DNA of 64,000 nucleotides, from the NCBI RefSeq assembly GCF_015910535.1, contig NZ_JACBJG010000011.1, positions 1 through 64,000 on the forward strand. Reading direction: 5' to 3'. Below, in pieces: positions 1 through 10,140 of the stretch (positions are counted from its first letter, which is position 1; each line of letters opens with the position of its first letter). The notes beneath the pieces were generated by a model that saw nothing but the letters and a program-made list of their open reading frames with translations, ran no database searches and was not told where the DNA came from. The translations under genes and the position numbers were made by a program. Source of the stretch: Saccharomonospora sp. NB11 (GTDB lineage Bacteria; Actinomycetota; Actinomycetes; Mycobacteriales; Pseudonocardiaceae).

Positions 1-15
1 ATTGGGGCGGGGGAA

Positions 16-48
16 GCGGGGCCGGCTTCGCGCCTGTGCCGGCCCCGC
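16..48 (-). terminator. GC-rich intrinsic terminator of the small-peptide gene
   Basis: A perfect 11-bp inverted repeat (GCGGGGCCGGC at 16-26 and its complement at 38-48) encloses an 11-nt loop. It lies 25 nt beyond the stop of the 30-codon frame at 73-165. There is no long T-run, as is common in high-GC actinobacteria. It could also serve an upstream gene lying outside the window on the + strand. Confidence 0.7.
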
Positions 49-72
49 GTAGTCATGCCTTGGCGCGGTGGC

Positions 73-165
73 TCAGATCAGCCAGCCGATGAGGTGAGCG
101 AGGTGCGCCAGCACGCCGGTGAGGATGTCGCCGACGTAGCTGCCGTGCATGACCATGAACTGCAT
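73..165 (-). CDS. 30-residue hydrophobic peptide, unrecognised
   Basis: This short frame begins MQFMVMHGSYVGDILTGVL and ends in HLIGWLI. It starts with ATG at 165, and an AGGAG ribosome-binding site lies 7 nt upstream. From about residue 9 to the end it reads as one amphipathic or membrane-seeking helix, with three His, one Asp and no Lys or Arg. The frame has a TTGACA-type promoter upstream (256-284), a small hairpin in its leader and a perfect GC-rich terminator downstream, so it looks like a complete monocistronic unit. I do not recognise the family. The size and character recall type I toxin peptides, leaderless bacteriocins or phenol-soluble-modulin-like peptides, but that is inference from composition only. 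Confidence 0.55.
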   Translation of the reverse strand: MQFMVMHGSYVGDILTGVLAHLAHLIGWLI

Positions 166-255
166 GAGGGGCTCCTTCTACCAAAGGGTTTCGTTGGGGG
201 TCCGGTGAGGACCCGGCGAATTGGTGCGCACACTCTGCTCTCGAAAGCGAGATCA

Positions 256-284
256 AGATTTCCACTGGAAGATCGCGCTGTCAA
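256..284 (-). promoter_or_regulatory. Promoter of the 30-residue peptide gene
   Basis: On the minus strand TTGACA (284-279) is followed after 17 nt by AAATCT (261-256). Transcription would start near 249 and give a leader of about 84 nt. That leader carries a perfect 6-bp hairpin (GGGTCC/GGACCC, 198-214) before the AGGAG ribosome-binding site. Confidence 0.45.
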
Positions 285-424
285 AGATCGAGAAGTGCGA
301 ACGGAGCCGTTAGTGAAATCCTCTCAGTTTAGGGTCGTAACTCTTTCGGGTTTTACAGAGGGGCCAAAATGTCCGAGGTGGGGTGACCAATAGTGTTCGC
401 CCGACCGGGTCGACCTGCTGCCGT

Positions 425-451
425 CCGTGGTCGTCAGGTCGACGACCACGG
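425..451. terminator. Perfect 11-bp hairpin, probable terminator
   Basis: CCGTGGTCGTC (425-435) and its exact complement (441-451) flank a 5-nt loop. The position, about 80 nt after the DUF3830 stop read on the minus strand, suits termination of the aminotransferase-DUF3830 transcript. Confidence 0.5.
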
Positions 452-533
452 CAGTGCCACTCCAGTGAGTTACCACTGATCTACTGAGAGTAAAAACGGC
501 AACATTACCCGGTCGGGTGAACGATCTCCCTGT

Positions 534-1031
534 TCAGGCGCGGGCGAACGTCAGCGTCTCGCCCTCGACGCCCCGCAACCAGAGGTCCTGCGCGGCGGCG
601 GCCATGTCGTCGAGGCCGTCGGTGATCGTCGCGAACACGTTGCCGGGAACCCAGCCCGCGTCACCGTTGATCAGGAGGTTGTTCCGCCCGTAGAAAATGG
701 CGAGGTCGGTCGCACCCTGGTCGCTGTGTGCCTCGCTGCCCTCGTCGTAGCCGTACGCCGGGTTGCCGATCTCCCACGGCTCGAACCCGAAGTACACGAC
801 GTCTCCGGGAATGGGGGTCACCGTGGGATTCTCGCGGCCCGGCTTCGGGTCGGCGAATGGCGGGACGAGGGTGTAGACCTCGTTGCGCGCGTACTTCGCG
901 TGGTACGCCGAACCGCTCTGCGGGAGGGCGTCCCACACCGCCTGACAGGTCCTCGGCGCCTCGTCGTCGAGCAGGCGGGCGCGGCAGGACACGCCGCGCT
1001 TGTCGAGGGTGATGGTGATGTAGCGGGCCAA
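534..1031 (-). CDS. DUF3830 family protein
   Basis: This 165-residue protein resembles the DUF3830 family, a small cyclophilin-like beta-barrel of unknown reaction that often sits beside amidase and Asp/Glu racemase genes. It opens MARYITITLDKRGVSCRARL and has the conserved stretch VTPIPGDVVYFGF, followed by an acidic Gly-rich loop and FYGRNNLLINGD. The start is a TTG at 1031, six nt after a GAGGAG ribosome-binding site. It follows the aminotransferase gene by 28 bp in the same direction, so the two are probably cotranscribed. The amidase and two racemase-family genes of the same cluster fit the usual DUF3830 context. A role in handling a cyclic or amide nitrogen compound is inference. Confidence 0.75.
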   Translation of the reverse strand: MARYITITLDKRGVSCRARLLDDEAPRTCQAVWDALPQSGSAYHAKYARNEVYTLVPPFADPKPGRENPTVTPIPGDVVYFGFEPWEIGNPAYGYDEGSEAHSDQGATDLAIFYGRNNLLINGDAGWVPGNVFATITDGLDDMAAAAQDLWLRGVEGETLTFARA

Positions 1032-1059
1032 CGGGTACTCCTCGTTCGATGGATCGGGA

Positions 1060-2316
1060 TCAGGAGCCGGTGACCGACGCGACGACGTCGGCCCAGATCG
1101 CCAGGGCCTCCTCGACCTGCTCGCTGGTCACCACCAGCGGTGGGATCATGCGCACGACGTTCATGAACGCGCCGCAGGTGAGCAGCAGCAGGCCCTTCTC
1201 GGCGGCGGCCTTCTGCACGGCCTGCGCGGTCGCACCGTCCGGCTTGCCGTCCGCGGTGACGAACTCCGACCCGACCAGCAGGCCGAGGCCACGCACGTCG
1301 CCGATGCCCGGCGTCTTCTCCCCGACCGCCTTCGCGCCGTCGAGCAGTTGACGACCGCGGGCCGCCGCGTTCTCGACGAGGTTCTCGTCGCGGATCACGT
1401 CGAGGGTGGCCAACGCCGCCGCGCACGACACGGCGTTGCCGCCGTACGTGCCGCCCTGCGAGCCCGGCCACGCCTTGCTCATCAGCTCCTGCGACGCGGC
1501 GATGCCCGACAGCGGGAAGCCGCTCGCGAGGCCCTTCGCGATGAGCACGACGTCGGGGCGGACGTCGAAGTGTTCGTGACCCCAGAACTTGCCCGTGCGG
1601 CCGAACCCGGTCTGGATCTCGTCGACGACGAGGAGGATGCCGTGCTCGTCGGCGCGGCGACGAAGGCCGGTCAGGAACTCGGTGTTGGCGGGCACGTAGC
1701 CGCCTTCGCCCAGCATCGGCTCGACGAAGAACGCGGCCGTCTCCTGGGGCGAGGTCTGGGTGGCGAACAGGTAGTCCAGCTCGCGCAGCGCGAAGTCCGT
1801 CGCGGTCTTCTCGTCCCAGCCGTAGTGGAAGGCGTACGGGAACGGGGCGACGTGCACGCCGCTCATCAACGGCGAGAAGCCGGCGCTGAATCGCGTGCCG
1901 GAGGTGGTCATCGACGCCGCCGCGACCGTGCGGCCGTGGAACCCGCCCTGGAACACGACGATGTTCGGCCGTCCCGTCGCCTGCCGGGTGAGCCGCAGTG
2001 CCGCCTCGACGGCCTCGCTGCCGGAGTTGGCGAAGAACAGGGAGTCGAGGCCCGAGGGCAGCACCTCGCTGAGCCGTTCCGTCAGCTCCAGCAGGGGCTT
2101 GTGCATCACGGTGGTGTACTGGCCGTGGATCAGCTTGCCGATCTGCTCCTGGGCCGCGGTCACCACGCGCGGGTGGCAGTGTCCGGTGCTCGTCACCCCG
2201 ATGCCCGCGGTGAAGTCGAGGTGGCGGCGTCCGTCGGTGTCGTAGAGGTAGGTGCCCTCTCCGTGATCGACGACGACCGGAGTGGCCTGCTTGAGGATCG
2301 GGGAAAGCTGCGCCAT
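1060..2316 (-). CDS. Class III (4-aminobutyrate-type) aminotransferase
   Basis: This 418-residue PLP enzyme belongs to the class III aminotransferases that move an omega- or alpha-amino group to a keto acid. Visible hallmarks are NSGSEAVEAALRL (about residues 97-109), VDEIQTGFGRTGKF (231-243) and the PLP lysine K261 in IAKGLASGFPLSG. It starts at an ATG with an AAGGAGC ribosome-binding site. It is divergent from a semialdehyde dehydrogenase gene, and the two share a 224-bp promoter region with the palindrome at 2477-2488. An aminotransferase/dehydrogenase pair of the GabT/GabD kind converts an amino acid to a semialdehyde and then to an acid. The actual substrate (GABA, beta-alanine or another omega-amino acid) cannot be read from sequence. 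Confidence 0.9.
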   Translation of the reverse strand: MAQLSPILKQATPVVVDHGEGTYLYDTDGRRHLDFTAGIGVTSTGHCHPRVVTAAQEQIGKLIHGQYTTVMHKPLLELTERLSEVLPSGLDSLFFANSGSEAVEAALRLTRQATGRPNIVVFQGGFHGRTVAAASMTTSGTRFSAGFSPLMSGVHVAPFPYAFHYGWDEKTATDFALRELDYLFATQTSPQETAAFFVEPMLGEGGYVPANTEFLTGLRRRADEHGILLVVDEIQTGFGRTGKFWGHEHFDVRPDVVLIAKGLASGFPLSGIAASQELMSKAWPGSQGGTYGGNAVSCAAALATLDVIRDENLVENAAARGRQLLDGAKAVGEKTPGIGDVRGLGLLVGSEFVTADGKPDGATAQAVQKAAAEKGLLLLTCGAFMNVVRMIPPLVVTSEQVEEALAIWADVVASVTGS

Positions 2317-2476
2317 GTCAGCGTGCTCCTTTGCAACGGCTGCGCGACGTCGGTGGACGCCGCCTACGTGCTACGTGTCGGATCGGTCGGGCGAACCGGC
2401 CGCGGGACGCGAGCCGCTCGGTGGTGCGGTGTCGTGGCCCACGACCTCCGGAGGAGGGTGTCCCCCGGGGTTGTAG

Positions 2477-2488
2477 ATTGTCGACAAT
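2477..2488. promoter_or_regulatory. GntR/FCD operator copy 1
   Basis: The perfect 12-bp palindrome ATTGTCGACAAT lies between the divergent aminotransferase (start 2316) and aldehyde dehydrogenase (start 2541) genes. It fits the T-GT-N2-AC-A pattern known for FadR/FCD-type GntR regulators. Two further copies (10908-10919 and 11737-11748) lie around the GntR gene of this cluster. Confidence 0.75.
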
Positions 2489-2540
2489 ATTCGTAGCATG
2501 GCACTCGCAGTGGCGCAATCAGCGACAGCGAGGAGTCTTC

Positions 2541-4000
2541 ATGAGCGCGGTCACCGAGTCGAGCGTGGTGGAAGCCGTCACGAAGGAGTTGTTCATCGGC
2601 GGCAAATGGACGCCCGCGGCCAGCGGTGCGACGTTCCCCGTGTCCGACCCGGCGACCGGGGAGGTGCTCTGCGAGGTCGCCGACGCCTCCGCCTCCGACG
2701 GCCTGGCGGCGCTCGACGCGGCCGTCTCGGCGCAGGCGGATTGGGCGGCCCATCCGCCCAGGGAGCGCGGTGAGATCCTGCGGCGGGCCTACGACGCCCT
2801 GATGGCGCGGCAGGAGGAACTGGCCCTGCTGATGACGCTCGAAATGGGCAAGCCGTTGGCGGAGTCGCGCGGCGAGGTGGCGTACGCGGCCGAGTTCTTC
2901 CGCTGGTTCGCCGAGGAGGCCGTGCGCATCGACGGCGGGTACGCGGTGGCGCCGAACGGCACCGGCCGGTTCCTGGTGACCAAGCAGCCGGTGGGTCCGT
3001 CCCTGCTCATCACGCCGTGGAACTTCCCGATGGCGATGGGGACCCGCAAGATCGGTCCGGCCGTCGCCGCCGGGTGCACGATGGTGATCAAGCCCGCGGA
3101 GCAGACGCCGTTGTCCATGCTGGCTCTCGCCCAGATCCTCGCCGACGCGGGACTGCCCGACGGAGTGCTCAACGTCGTCACCACCTCCGACGCGGGCGGG
3201 GTCGTGGAGCCGCTCATCCGTGACGGCCGGGCTCGCAAGTTGTCGTTCACCGGGTCGACGCAGGTGGGCCGGCTATTGCTGGAGCAGTGCGCCGACAAGG
3301 TGCTGCGCACGTCCATGGAGCTGGGTGGCAACGCCCCGTTCCTGGTGTTCGACGACGCCGACCTCGACGCCGCGGTCGAGGGGGCGATGCAGGCGAAGAT
3401 GCGCAACATCGGCGAGGCCTGCACGGCGGCCAACCGCTTCTACGTGCAGCGTGGCATCGCCGACGAGTTCGCGCGCCGCCTCACCGAGCGCATGTCCGCG
3501 TTGCCCATCGGTCGTGGCACCGAGGACGGCGTGGTGGTCGGTCCGCTGATCGACGAGGCTGCCGTCGCCAAGGTGGGCGAGCTGGTGCAGGACGCCACCC
3601 AGCGTGGTGCCGAGGTGCTGACCGGTGGTGCGACCGTGGACGGGCCGGGGAACTTCTACCGGCCCACCGTGCTCACCGGCGTGCCCACCGACTCCCGGAT
3701 CGCTCGGGAGGAGATCTTCGGGCCCGTTGCGCCGATCTCGGTCTTCGACACCGAGGAGGAGGCGCTGGCGGCGGCGAACGACACCGAGTACGGCCTCGTC
3801 GGGTACGTCTACACCAACGACGTCAAGCGCGCGTTGCGGGTCAGCGAGCGGTTGGAGACCGGCATGGTCGGGTTGAACCAGGGCATCGTGTCGAACCCGG
3901 CCGCACCGTTCGGCGGTGTCAAGCAGTCCGGTCTCGGCCGGGAGGGCGGCACCGTCGGCATCGACGAGTTCCTGGAGACCAAGTACATCGCGGTGAGCCT

Positions 4001-4004
<4 letters not shown>
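2541..4004 (+). CDS. NAD(P)-dependent succinate-semialdehyde-type aldehyde dehydrogenase
   Basis: This 487-residue aldehyde dehydrogenase is of the GabD class and oxidises a semialdehyde to the acid with NAD(P). The general-base Glu260 sits in SMELGGNAPFLVF and the nucleophile Cys294 in NIGEACTAANRF. The fold motifs ITPWNFPMAM, SFTGSTQVGR and EEIFGPVAPI are all present. The start chosen is ATG 2541, ten nt after AGGAG-like bases; the frame is open further upstream, but family length supports this start. It overlaps the next gene by four bases (GTGA), so the two are translationally coupled. Operator copy 1 lies 52 bp upstream, implying control by the GntR protein at 9443-10138. Confidence 0.92.
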
Positions 4005-5068
<1,064 letters not shown>

Positions 5069-5071
5069 AGC

Positions 5072-5130
5072 GGAGCCGGGGTGCCCGGCCATGGTGCGTA
5101 GAACGCCATGTCGCGGGGCATTCCGGCTCC
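5072..5130 (+). terminator. Extended hairpin ending directly at the ATPase start codon
   Basis: GGAGCCGG (5072-5079) pairs with CCGGCTCC (5123-5130). The stem continues through two G-U pairs and TGCCC/GGGCA (5082-5086 with 5116-5120). After an internal loop, CATGG/CCATG follows with an 11-nt apical loop. It can terminate the dehydrogenase operon. It also occupies the whole spacer before ATG 5131 and leaves no room for an ordinary ribosome-binding site. Confidence 0.6.
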
Positions 5131-8100
5131 ATGAACCTGCTCGGTCTGCCGATTCCCGGTCCGCTGTCCCTGGTCGGCTCCGCCCTCGGCACCGTGCAGG
5201 GGCTGGCGTCGTTGGCGACGACGCCCCGGCGGTACGTGCGCACGAGTCCCGGCCGGTTGTACGTCGAGGTGCGGGGTGTGCAGGGCCGGGGCAGGTCCAC
5301 GATCGCCCGCCGGGTCGAGGAGGCGGTCGAGTCGCACCCGCAGGTGGTGTGGGCGCGCGTGAACGGGCCGACCTCCCGGCTCGTCGTCACCGTCGCCGAT
5401 CCGCCGCCGAGGCCTTCGGAGATCGTCCGGCTCGTGCGGCAGGCGGAGGCGGAACCCGTGACCGTCGAGGACGAGATCGCCGAGGAGGAGACGCACCATC
5501 CGGCCGAAGGGGTCAGGGGCACGCAGGTGGTGCCGACCCTGGCCGTCGACGTCCTCGGCCTGCTGTTGTCGCTCGTCACGCGCCTCGGCCGGTGGGCACC
5601 GCTTCCTCCTGAGGTGGCCGGGGTGCTCGCCGCCGTCGAACACCACCCGTGGCTGCGGGAGCTGATCGTGTCGCGCGCTCAGGGCCCGACGCGCGCGGAC
5701 TCCCGCCTGTCGATGGCGGGAGCGCTCGCGCAGGGGCTCGCGGCGGGCAACGAGAGCATCATGCTCGACATCGTGCAGCGGGCCGGGCAGTGGCAGGAGG
5801 CCCGGGCCGTCGAGCGCGCTTGGTCGGCCGTCGAGGACCGGATCGTGACCGGTCCCGAGGCCGTCGCCGCCAAGACGCGGTCCAGTACGCGGCCCGCTCC
5901 CGCACCGCGCAGTGTCGGCGAGCGGTACCAGAGCCGGGCGCTGGGTGTCGGAGCTGTCGCAGGTGTGGCGGCGGCACCGTTTCTGGGGGTCCGCAACGGG
6001 TTGGCGCTCGGGTTGGCGGCCCTGCCGAAGCCCGTGGAGGCGAGCAGGGCGGCGTTCGGCAGCGCGCTGGGCACCGCGATCGCCCGGCGCGGCGCGATCG
6101 TCATGGATCGCTCGGTGCTGCGACGGATGGACAGCATCGACGTCGTCGTCGTGGATCGGAAGGGACTGCGGACCGGGTCGTCGGCGATGTCCACCCTCGT
6201 CCCGGTCGGCGGTGCCGACAAGAAGACGATCGCCGAGGTGGCGTGGCGGCTCTTCTCCGCCAGGGGACCCGACGGCACGTCCGAGGACGGCGAGTGGTGG
6301 CTCGGTCCGCTGGACGGCCACGACCTCACCGGGCCGCACGGCGACGAGGAGACGGCCGCCGTGCGGCGGCAGGGTGCCGACCAGGTGGTCGGGTTGGGTC
6401 GGGGACGTCGATTGCAGGCGGTCGCCGGGTTGAATCCCGAGTCGCTGCCGAACACCGAGTTGTTGTCCGTCGCCGCGCGCCGCAGCGGCGTTCCCGTGCA
6501 CGAGACCGACGACCCGCGCGCCACCGTGCACGCCTTGCAGGAGCGCGGTCTGCGGGTGCTGGTGGTGTCGAACTCCCGACGGGCGCTGTCCGTGGCCGAC
6601 TGCGGGGTGGGGGTGTACGCGGCGGGGGAACGGCCACCGTGGGGCGCGCACGTCCTCGTGGGTGCCGATCTGGTCACCGCGGCCGTGCTGATCGAGGCCG
6701 TCGGGGTCATGAAGGAGGTGACGACCCACAGCATCCGCATCGCGCAGGCGTCGTCGGCCGTGGGCATGATCTCGGTGCTGCGTGGCGGGCCGACGAACCC
6801 CACCACGCGGGCACAGCGCCCCGTCAACGCGGGCGCGGCGCTCGCCCTGTTCAACGCCCGACGGCATGCGCTGCGACTCCGCGAGCCGAGCCGCGCGGAG
6901 GCGGTCGGGTCACGTGCGATGCCCTGGCACATGATGCCCGTGGACGTGGTGCGCGCGCGGCTCGGCTGCGGTGAGTCGGGGCTGACCGAGGCGGAGGCCC
7001 GCCGCCGAGCCGCCGCGGTGCGACGCCCCAGCACCGGCGGGACGACGTTGGGCAGTGCCTTCATGGCCGAACTGGCGAACCCGCTCACCCCGGTGATGGC
7101 CGGGGGTGCCGCCGTCGCGGCGGCGGTGGGCTCTCCCGTCGACGCGGCACTGGTGGTGGCCGTCGTCGGGTTGTCGGCGTTGATCGGGGGCCTGCAACAG
7201 GTCCGGGCGGAGAAGGAGCTGGCGGATCTGCTGCGGCGGTCGGCGGTCAGCGCCGTGGTCGTGCGGGACGGTGAGGAGCGGGTCGTCACCGCGGACGAGC
7301 TGGTGCCGGGGGATCTCGTCGTGTTGACCGCGGGGGACGTGGTTCCCGCCGACGCCAGGATCGTGGAGTCAAGCGGATTGGAGCTCGACGAGTCGTCGCT
7401 CACCGGCGAGTCGCTGCCCGTGGCCAAGGACGCCGCCGCGGTCGTGGCGTCGGACGTGGCGGAGCGGTCGTCGATGGTGTACGAGGGCACGACCGTGTCG
7501 GCGGGCAGGGCGACCGTGACCGTCGTGGCCGTCGGCGACGACACCGAGGCCGGGCGCAGCATGGCCATCGCCCGCGAGGGCGCGCCCACGACGGGAGTCG
7601 AGTCACGGTTGACCGAACTGACCGAGAAGAGCCTGCCCTTCGCGGCGGGTTCCGCGGCGGCGGTGGTGGGAGCCGGTCTCCTGCGGGGTATCCCGCTGCG
7701 CGAGAGCCTGGGGGCGGCGGTCAACCTCGCCATCGCCTCCGTGCCGGAGGGACTGCCGTTCATGGTCAACGCCGCACAGCTGGCGGCGGCACGGCGGCTG
7801 GCGGAACACCGGGCCCTCGTGCGCAACCCCCGCAGCATCGAGGCCCTCGGCCGTGTCGACGTCCTGTGCTTCGACAAGACGGGAACGCTCACCGAGGGGC
7901 GGTTGACCGTCCGCGAGTTCGACGACGGGCACACGGTGCGCTCGGAGCTGTCCGGCAGGGGCGCCGCGTTGCGACCCGTGCTCGCCGCGGCGTTGCGGGC
8001 CACTCCATCCGAGGACGAAGACCTCCGCCACGCCACCGACCGGGCGGTCGCCGAGGCGGGCGCGCGATGGGAGGTGACCGCCGCGTCCGGGGTCGGCCGG

Positions 8101-9411
8101 TGGGAGGAGATCGAGTCCGTGCCGTTCGAGTCGTCCCGCGGCCTGCACGCCACTCTCGGCCGGACCCCGCAGGGCCTGCTGCTCAGCGTGAAAGGGGCTC
8201 CGGAGGAGGTGCTGTCCCGCTGCGAGCTCGGGGGAAAGGCCCGGAAGCGGCTCGTCGGTCGGCTGCGGGACCTCGCCGGCGCGGGTCGGCGGGTGCTCGC
8301 CGTCGCCGAACGTCCGCTTGCCGAGCCGATCGACCTGCGTGACCCCGACGCCGTGCGCGGTCTGACGTTCACGGGCTTCCTCGCGATCGCCGACCCGGTG
8401 CGTGACAGCGCCGCCCCGGCCGCGGCCCGACTTCGCGACGCGGGCGTGCAGATCGTCATGCTCACCGGTGACCACCCGGCGACCGGCGGCGCGATCGCCG
8501 CGGAGATCAACGGTCACCACGACCTCAAGGTCGTCACGGGCGCGGATCTCGACGAACTCGACGAGGAGGGCCTGCGTGCGCTGCTGCCCGAGGTCGACGT
8601 GATCGCGCGCTGCACACCCGCCCACAAGGTGCGCATCGTGCAGGCGTACCGCGCGCTGGGCAAGACCGTGGCGATGACCGGCGACGGGGCCAACGACGCA
8701 CCCGCGATCCGGCTCGCCGACGTCGGCATCGCTCTCGGGGGTCGTGGCACGCCCGCCGCCAGGGCCGCGGCCGACCTCGTGGTGACCGACGACCGGCTCG
8801 AAACGATCATCGCCGCGTTGGTGGAGGGCCGGGCGATGTGGGCGTCGGTGCGGTCGGCGCTGGGCGTGCTGCTCGGCGGCAACCTCGGCGAGATGGCGTT
8901 CACGATCCTCGGCTCGGTGGTCACCGGCCGCTCGCCGCTCAACGCGCGGCAACTGCTGCTGGTCAACATGCTGACCGACCTGGCCCCGTCGATGGCCATC
9001 GCGCTGCGCCGTCCCGACGACGAGAGCGTGGAGGATGTCTTGCGGGAGGGACCGGAGAGTTCGCTGGGCAGGCGGCTCTACCGCGACATCGGGGTGCGTG
9101 CGGGCACGACCGCCGTCGGGGCGACGACCGCGTGGACCGTCGCCCGGTTCACGGGACGTCGTCGCCGGGCGGGCACCGTCGGACTCGCCGCGCTCGTGGC
9201 GACACAGCTCGGGCAGACCCTGGTGACCGGCCGCCGCAATCCGTCGGTGCTGCTCACCGGCGTCGGGTCCGCGGCGGCGCTGGCGGCGGTGATCCAGACG
9301 CCGGGGCTGAGCCAGTTCTTCGGCTGCACTCCGCTCGGACCCGTGGGCTGGGGCATCGCGTTGAGCAGTGCCACCGTCGCGACGGCGGCGGGCGCGATCG
9401 CGGGCCTCTGA
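5131..9411 (+). CDS. Very large cation-transporting P-type ATPase with degenerate N-terminal half
   Basis: This 1426-residue membrane pump is similar in build to the mycobacterial CtpH/CtpI group. An HMA-like ferredoxin fold without CxxC lies at about residues 30-115. The C-terminal half carries all catalytic motifs: TGES at 758, PEGLP, DKTGTLT with the phosphorylated Asp915, and GDGANDAP at 1184, followed by paired membrane helices. The Pro-Glu-Gly-Leu membrane motif is typical of calcium- or alkali-type pumps rather than CPx heavy-metal pumps. The N-terminal half repeats a P-domain in damaged form: DRKGLRTG at residue 342 replaces DKTGTLT. The gene lies inside the GntR-controlled cluster but has no copy of its operator. 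The start is uncertain because a hairpin abuts the ATG. Ion specificity is not readable. Confidence 0.88.
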   Translation: MNLLGLPIPGPLSLVGSALGTVQGLASLATTPRRYVRTSPGRLYVEVRGVQGRGRSTIARRVEEAVESHPQVVWARVNGPTSRLVVTVADPPPRPSEIVRLVRQAEAEPVTVEDEIAEEETHHPAEGVRGTQVVPTLAVDVLGLLLSLVTRLGRWAPLPPEVAGVLAAVEHHPWLRELIVSRAQGPTRADSRLSMAGALAQGLAAGNESIMLDIVQRAGQWQEARAVERAWSAVEDRIVTGPEAVAAKTRSSTRPAPAPRSVGERYQSRALGVGAVAGVAAAPFLGVRNGLALGLAALPKPVEASRAAFGSALGTAIARRGAIVMDRSVLRRMDSIDVVVVDRKGLRTGSSAMSTLVPVGGADKKTIAEVAWRLFSARGPDGTSEDGEWWLGPLDGHDLTGPHGDEETAAVRRQGADQVVGLGRGRRLQAVAGLNPESLPNTELLSVAARRSGVPVHETDDPRATVHALQERGLRVLVVSNSRRALSVADCGVGVYAAGERPPWGAHVLVGADLVTAAVLIEAVGVMKEVTTHSIRIAQASSAVGMISVLRGGPTNPTTRAQRPVNAGAALALFNARRHALRLREPSRAEAVGSRAMPWHMMPVDVVRARLGCGESGLTEAEARRRAAAVRRPSTGGTTLGSAFMAELANPLTPVMAGGAAVAAAVGSPVDAALVVAVVGLSALIGGLQQVRAEKELADLLRRSAVSAVVVRDGEERVVTADELVPGDLVVLTAGDVVPADARIVESSGLELDESSLTGESLPVAKDAAAVVASDVAERSSMVYEGTTVSAGRATVTVVAVGDDTEAGRSMAIAREGAPTTGVESRLTELTEKSLPFAAGSAAAVVGAGLLRGIPLRESLGAAVNLAIASVPEGLPFMVNAAQLAAARRLAEHRALVRNPRSIEALGRVDVLCFDKTGTLTEGRLTVREFDDGHTVRSELSGRGAALRPVLAAALRATPSEDEDLRHATDRAVAEAGARWEVTAASGVGRWEEIESVPFESSRGLHATLGRTPQGLLLSVKGAPEEVLSRCELGGKARKRLVGRLRDLAGAGRRVLAVAERPLAEPIDLRDPDAVRGLTFTGFLAIADPVRDSAAPAAARLRDAGVQIVMLTGDHPATGGAIAAEINGHHDLKVVTGADLDELDEEGLRALLPEVDVIARCTPAHKVRIVQAYRALGKTVAMTGDGANDAPAIRLADVGIALGGRGTPAARAAADLVVTDDRLETIIAALVEGRAMWASVRSALGVLLGGNLGEMAFTILGSVVTGRSPLNARQLLLVNMLTDLAPSMAIALRRPDDESVEDVLREGPESSLGRRLYRDIGVRAGTTAVGATTAWTVARFTGRRRRAGTVGLAALVATQLGQTLVTGRRNPSVLLTGVGSAAALAAVIQTPGLSQFFGCTPLGPVGWGIALSSATVATAAGAIAGL

Positions 9412-9442
9412 GCCCGGACCCGTGGCGAACTCGGAACCGAAC

Positions 9443-10138
9443 TCAGTTGTCCGCGGGCGTCACCAACGTCTTGTCCGGGGCCAGCCGTCGCACCGCGTCC
9501 TCCATGTGCGCCTCCAGCAACGCGATCAACGACTCCTCGTCGCCGTCGCGGAGCGCCTCGATGATGCGGTTGTGTTCGGCGATGCGCTCGTCCGCGCCCT
9601 GCGAGTTGCGCTGGTAGGTGTTCTGCAGCGCCGACAGACACATCCGGGTCTCGATGAGCAGGGTGCTCGCCATGCGCACGAGCCGTCTGCTGCCGGACGA
9701 CTCGATGAGCGTCTCGTGGAACGCGAGGTCGGCCTCGATGAGCGCGGCGGGATCGTCGAGCTCATCGGCCTCGGCCATGGCGGTGACCGACTCCGTCAGC
9801 CGCGCGACGACGTCGTGGCGGTGCGGACCACGCACGACGCGCTGGGCCGCCGCGCGTTCGATGGCCGACCGTGCCCAGTAGATGTCGTGGACGTCGTCGG
9901 GTTCGAGGTCGATGACGAACAGCCCACGGTGGGGTTCGCTGCGCAACAGCCCTTCCGACACCAGCCGTTGCATGGCCTCCCGTAGCGGGCCGCGCGACAC
10001 CTCGAACCGGGACGCCAGCTCCGTCTCCCCGAGCTGGGTTCCCGGTGGCAGGGCGCCGTTCATGATCGCGTCTCGGAGCTGACGGGCGATGATCGACGCC
10101 GTCGACTCCCTGCTGACGGGTGCGATGTCGGCCAGCAT
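9443..10138 (-). CDS. GntR family regulator, FCD (FadR-type) ligand domain
   Basis: This 231-residue regulator has an N-terminal winged helix (about residues 10-75, with LGETELASRFEVSRGPLREA) and an all-helical FCD ligand domain. The probable metal ligands are in EADLAFHETLI, AEHNRII and LLEAHMEDAV. FCD domains sense small carboxylates. The gene starts two bases after the stop of the upstream racemase-family gene, with an AAGGAGAGG ribosome-binding site, so it is cotranscribed with it. The palindrome at 10907-10920 lies upstream of that operon, which implies autoregulation. Two more copies mark the other promoters of the cluster, making this the likely pathway-specific repressor. Confidence 0.9.
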   Translation of the reverse strand: MLADIAPVSRESTASIIARQLRDAIMNGALPPGTQLGETELASRFEVSRGPLREAMQRLVSEGLLRSEPHRGLFVIDLEPDDVHDIYWARSAIERAAAQRVVRGPHRHDVVARLTESVTAMAEADELDDPAALIEADLAFHETLIESSGSRRLVRMASTLLIETRMCLSALQNTYQRNSQGADERIAEHNRIIEALRDGDEESLIALLEAHMEDAVRRLAPDKTLVTPADN

Positions 10139-10140
10139 GG

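Larger units (their letters stand above)
166..533. other. Intergenic region with palindromes and a hairpin
   Basis: This 368-bp stretch is richer in A+T than its surroundings. Besides the peptide promoter it holds two related palindromes, GCCCGACCGGGT (399-410) and ACCCGGTCGGGT (507-518). Extended by flanking bases, they form a 16-bp inverted repeat with one G-U pair (395-410 and 507-522). Between them is a perfect 11-bp hairpin (425-435 with 441-451, 5-nt loop). The second palindrome lies 16 bp after the stop of the DUF3830 gene. No open frame with coding character was seen. Confidence 0.5.

Noticed and set aside
1348-2496. Long + strand frame of 382 codons opposite the aminotransferase
   Set aside because: It is antisense to a clear class III aminotransferase, has no domain motifs and reflects the high GC content.
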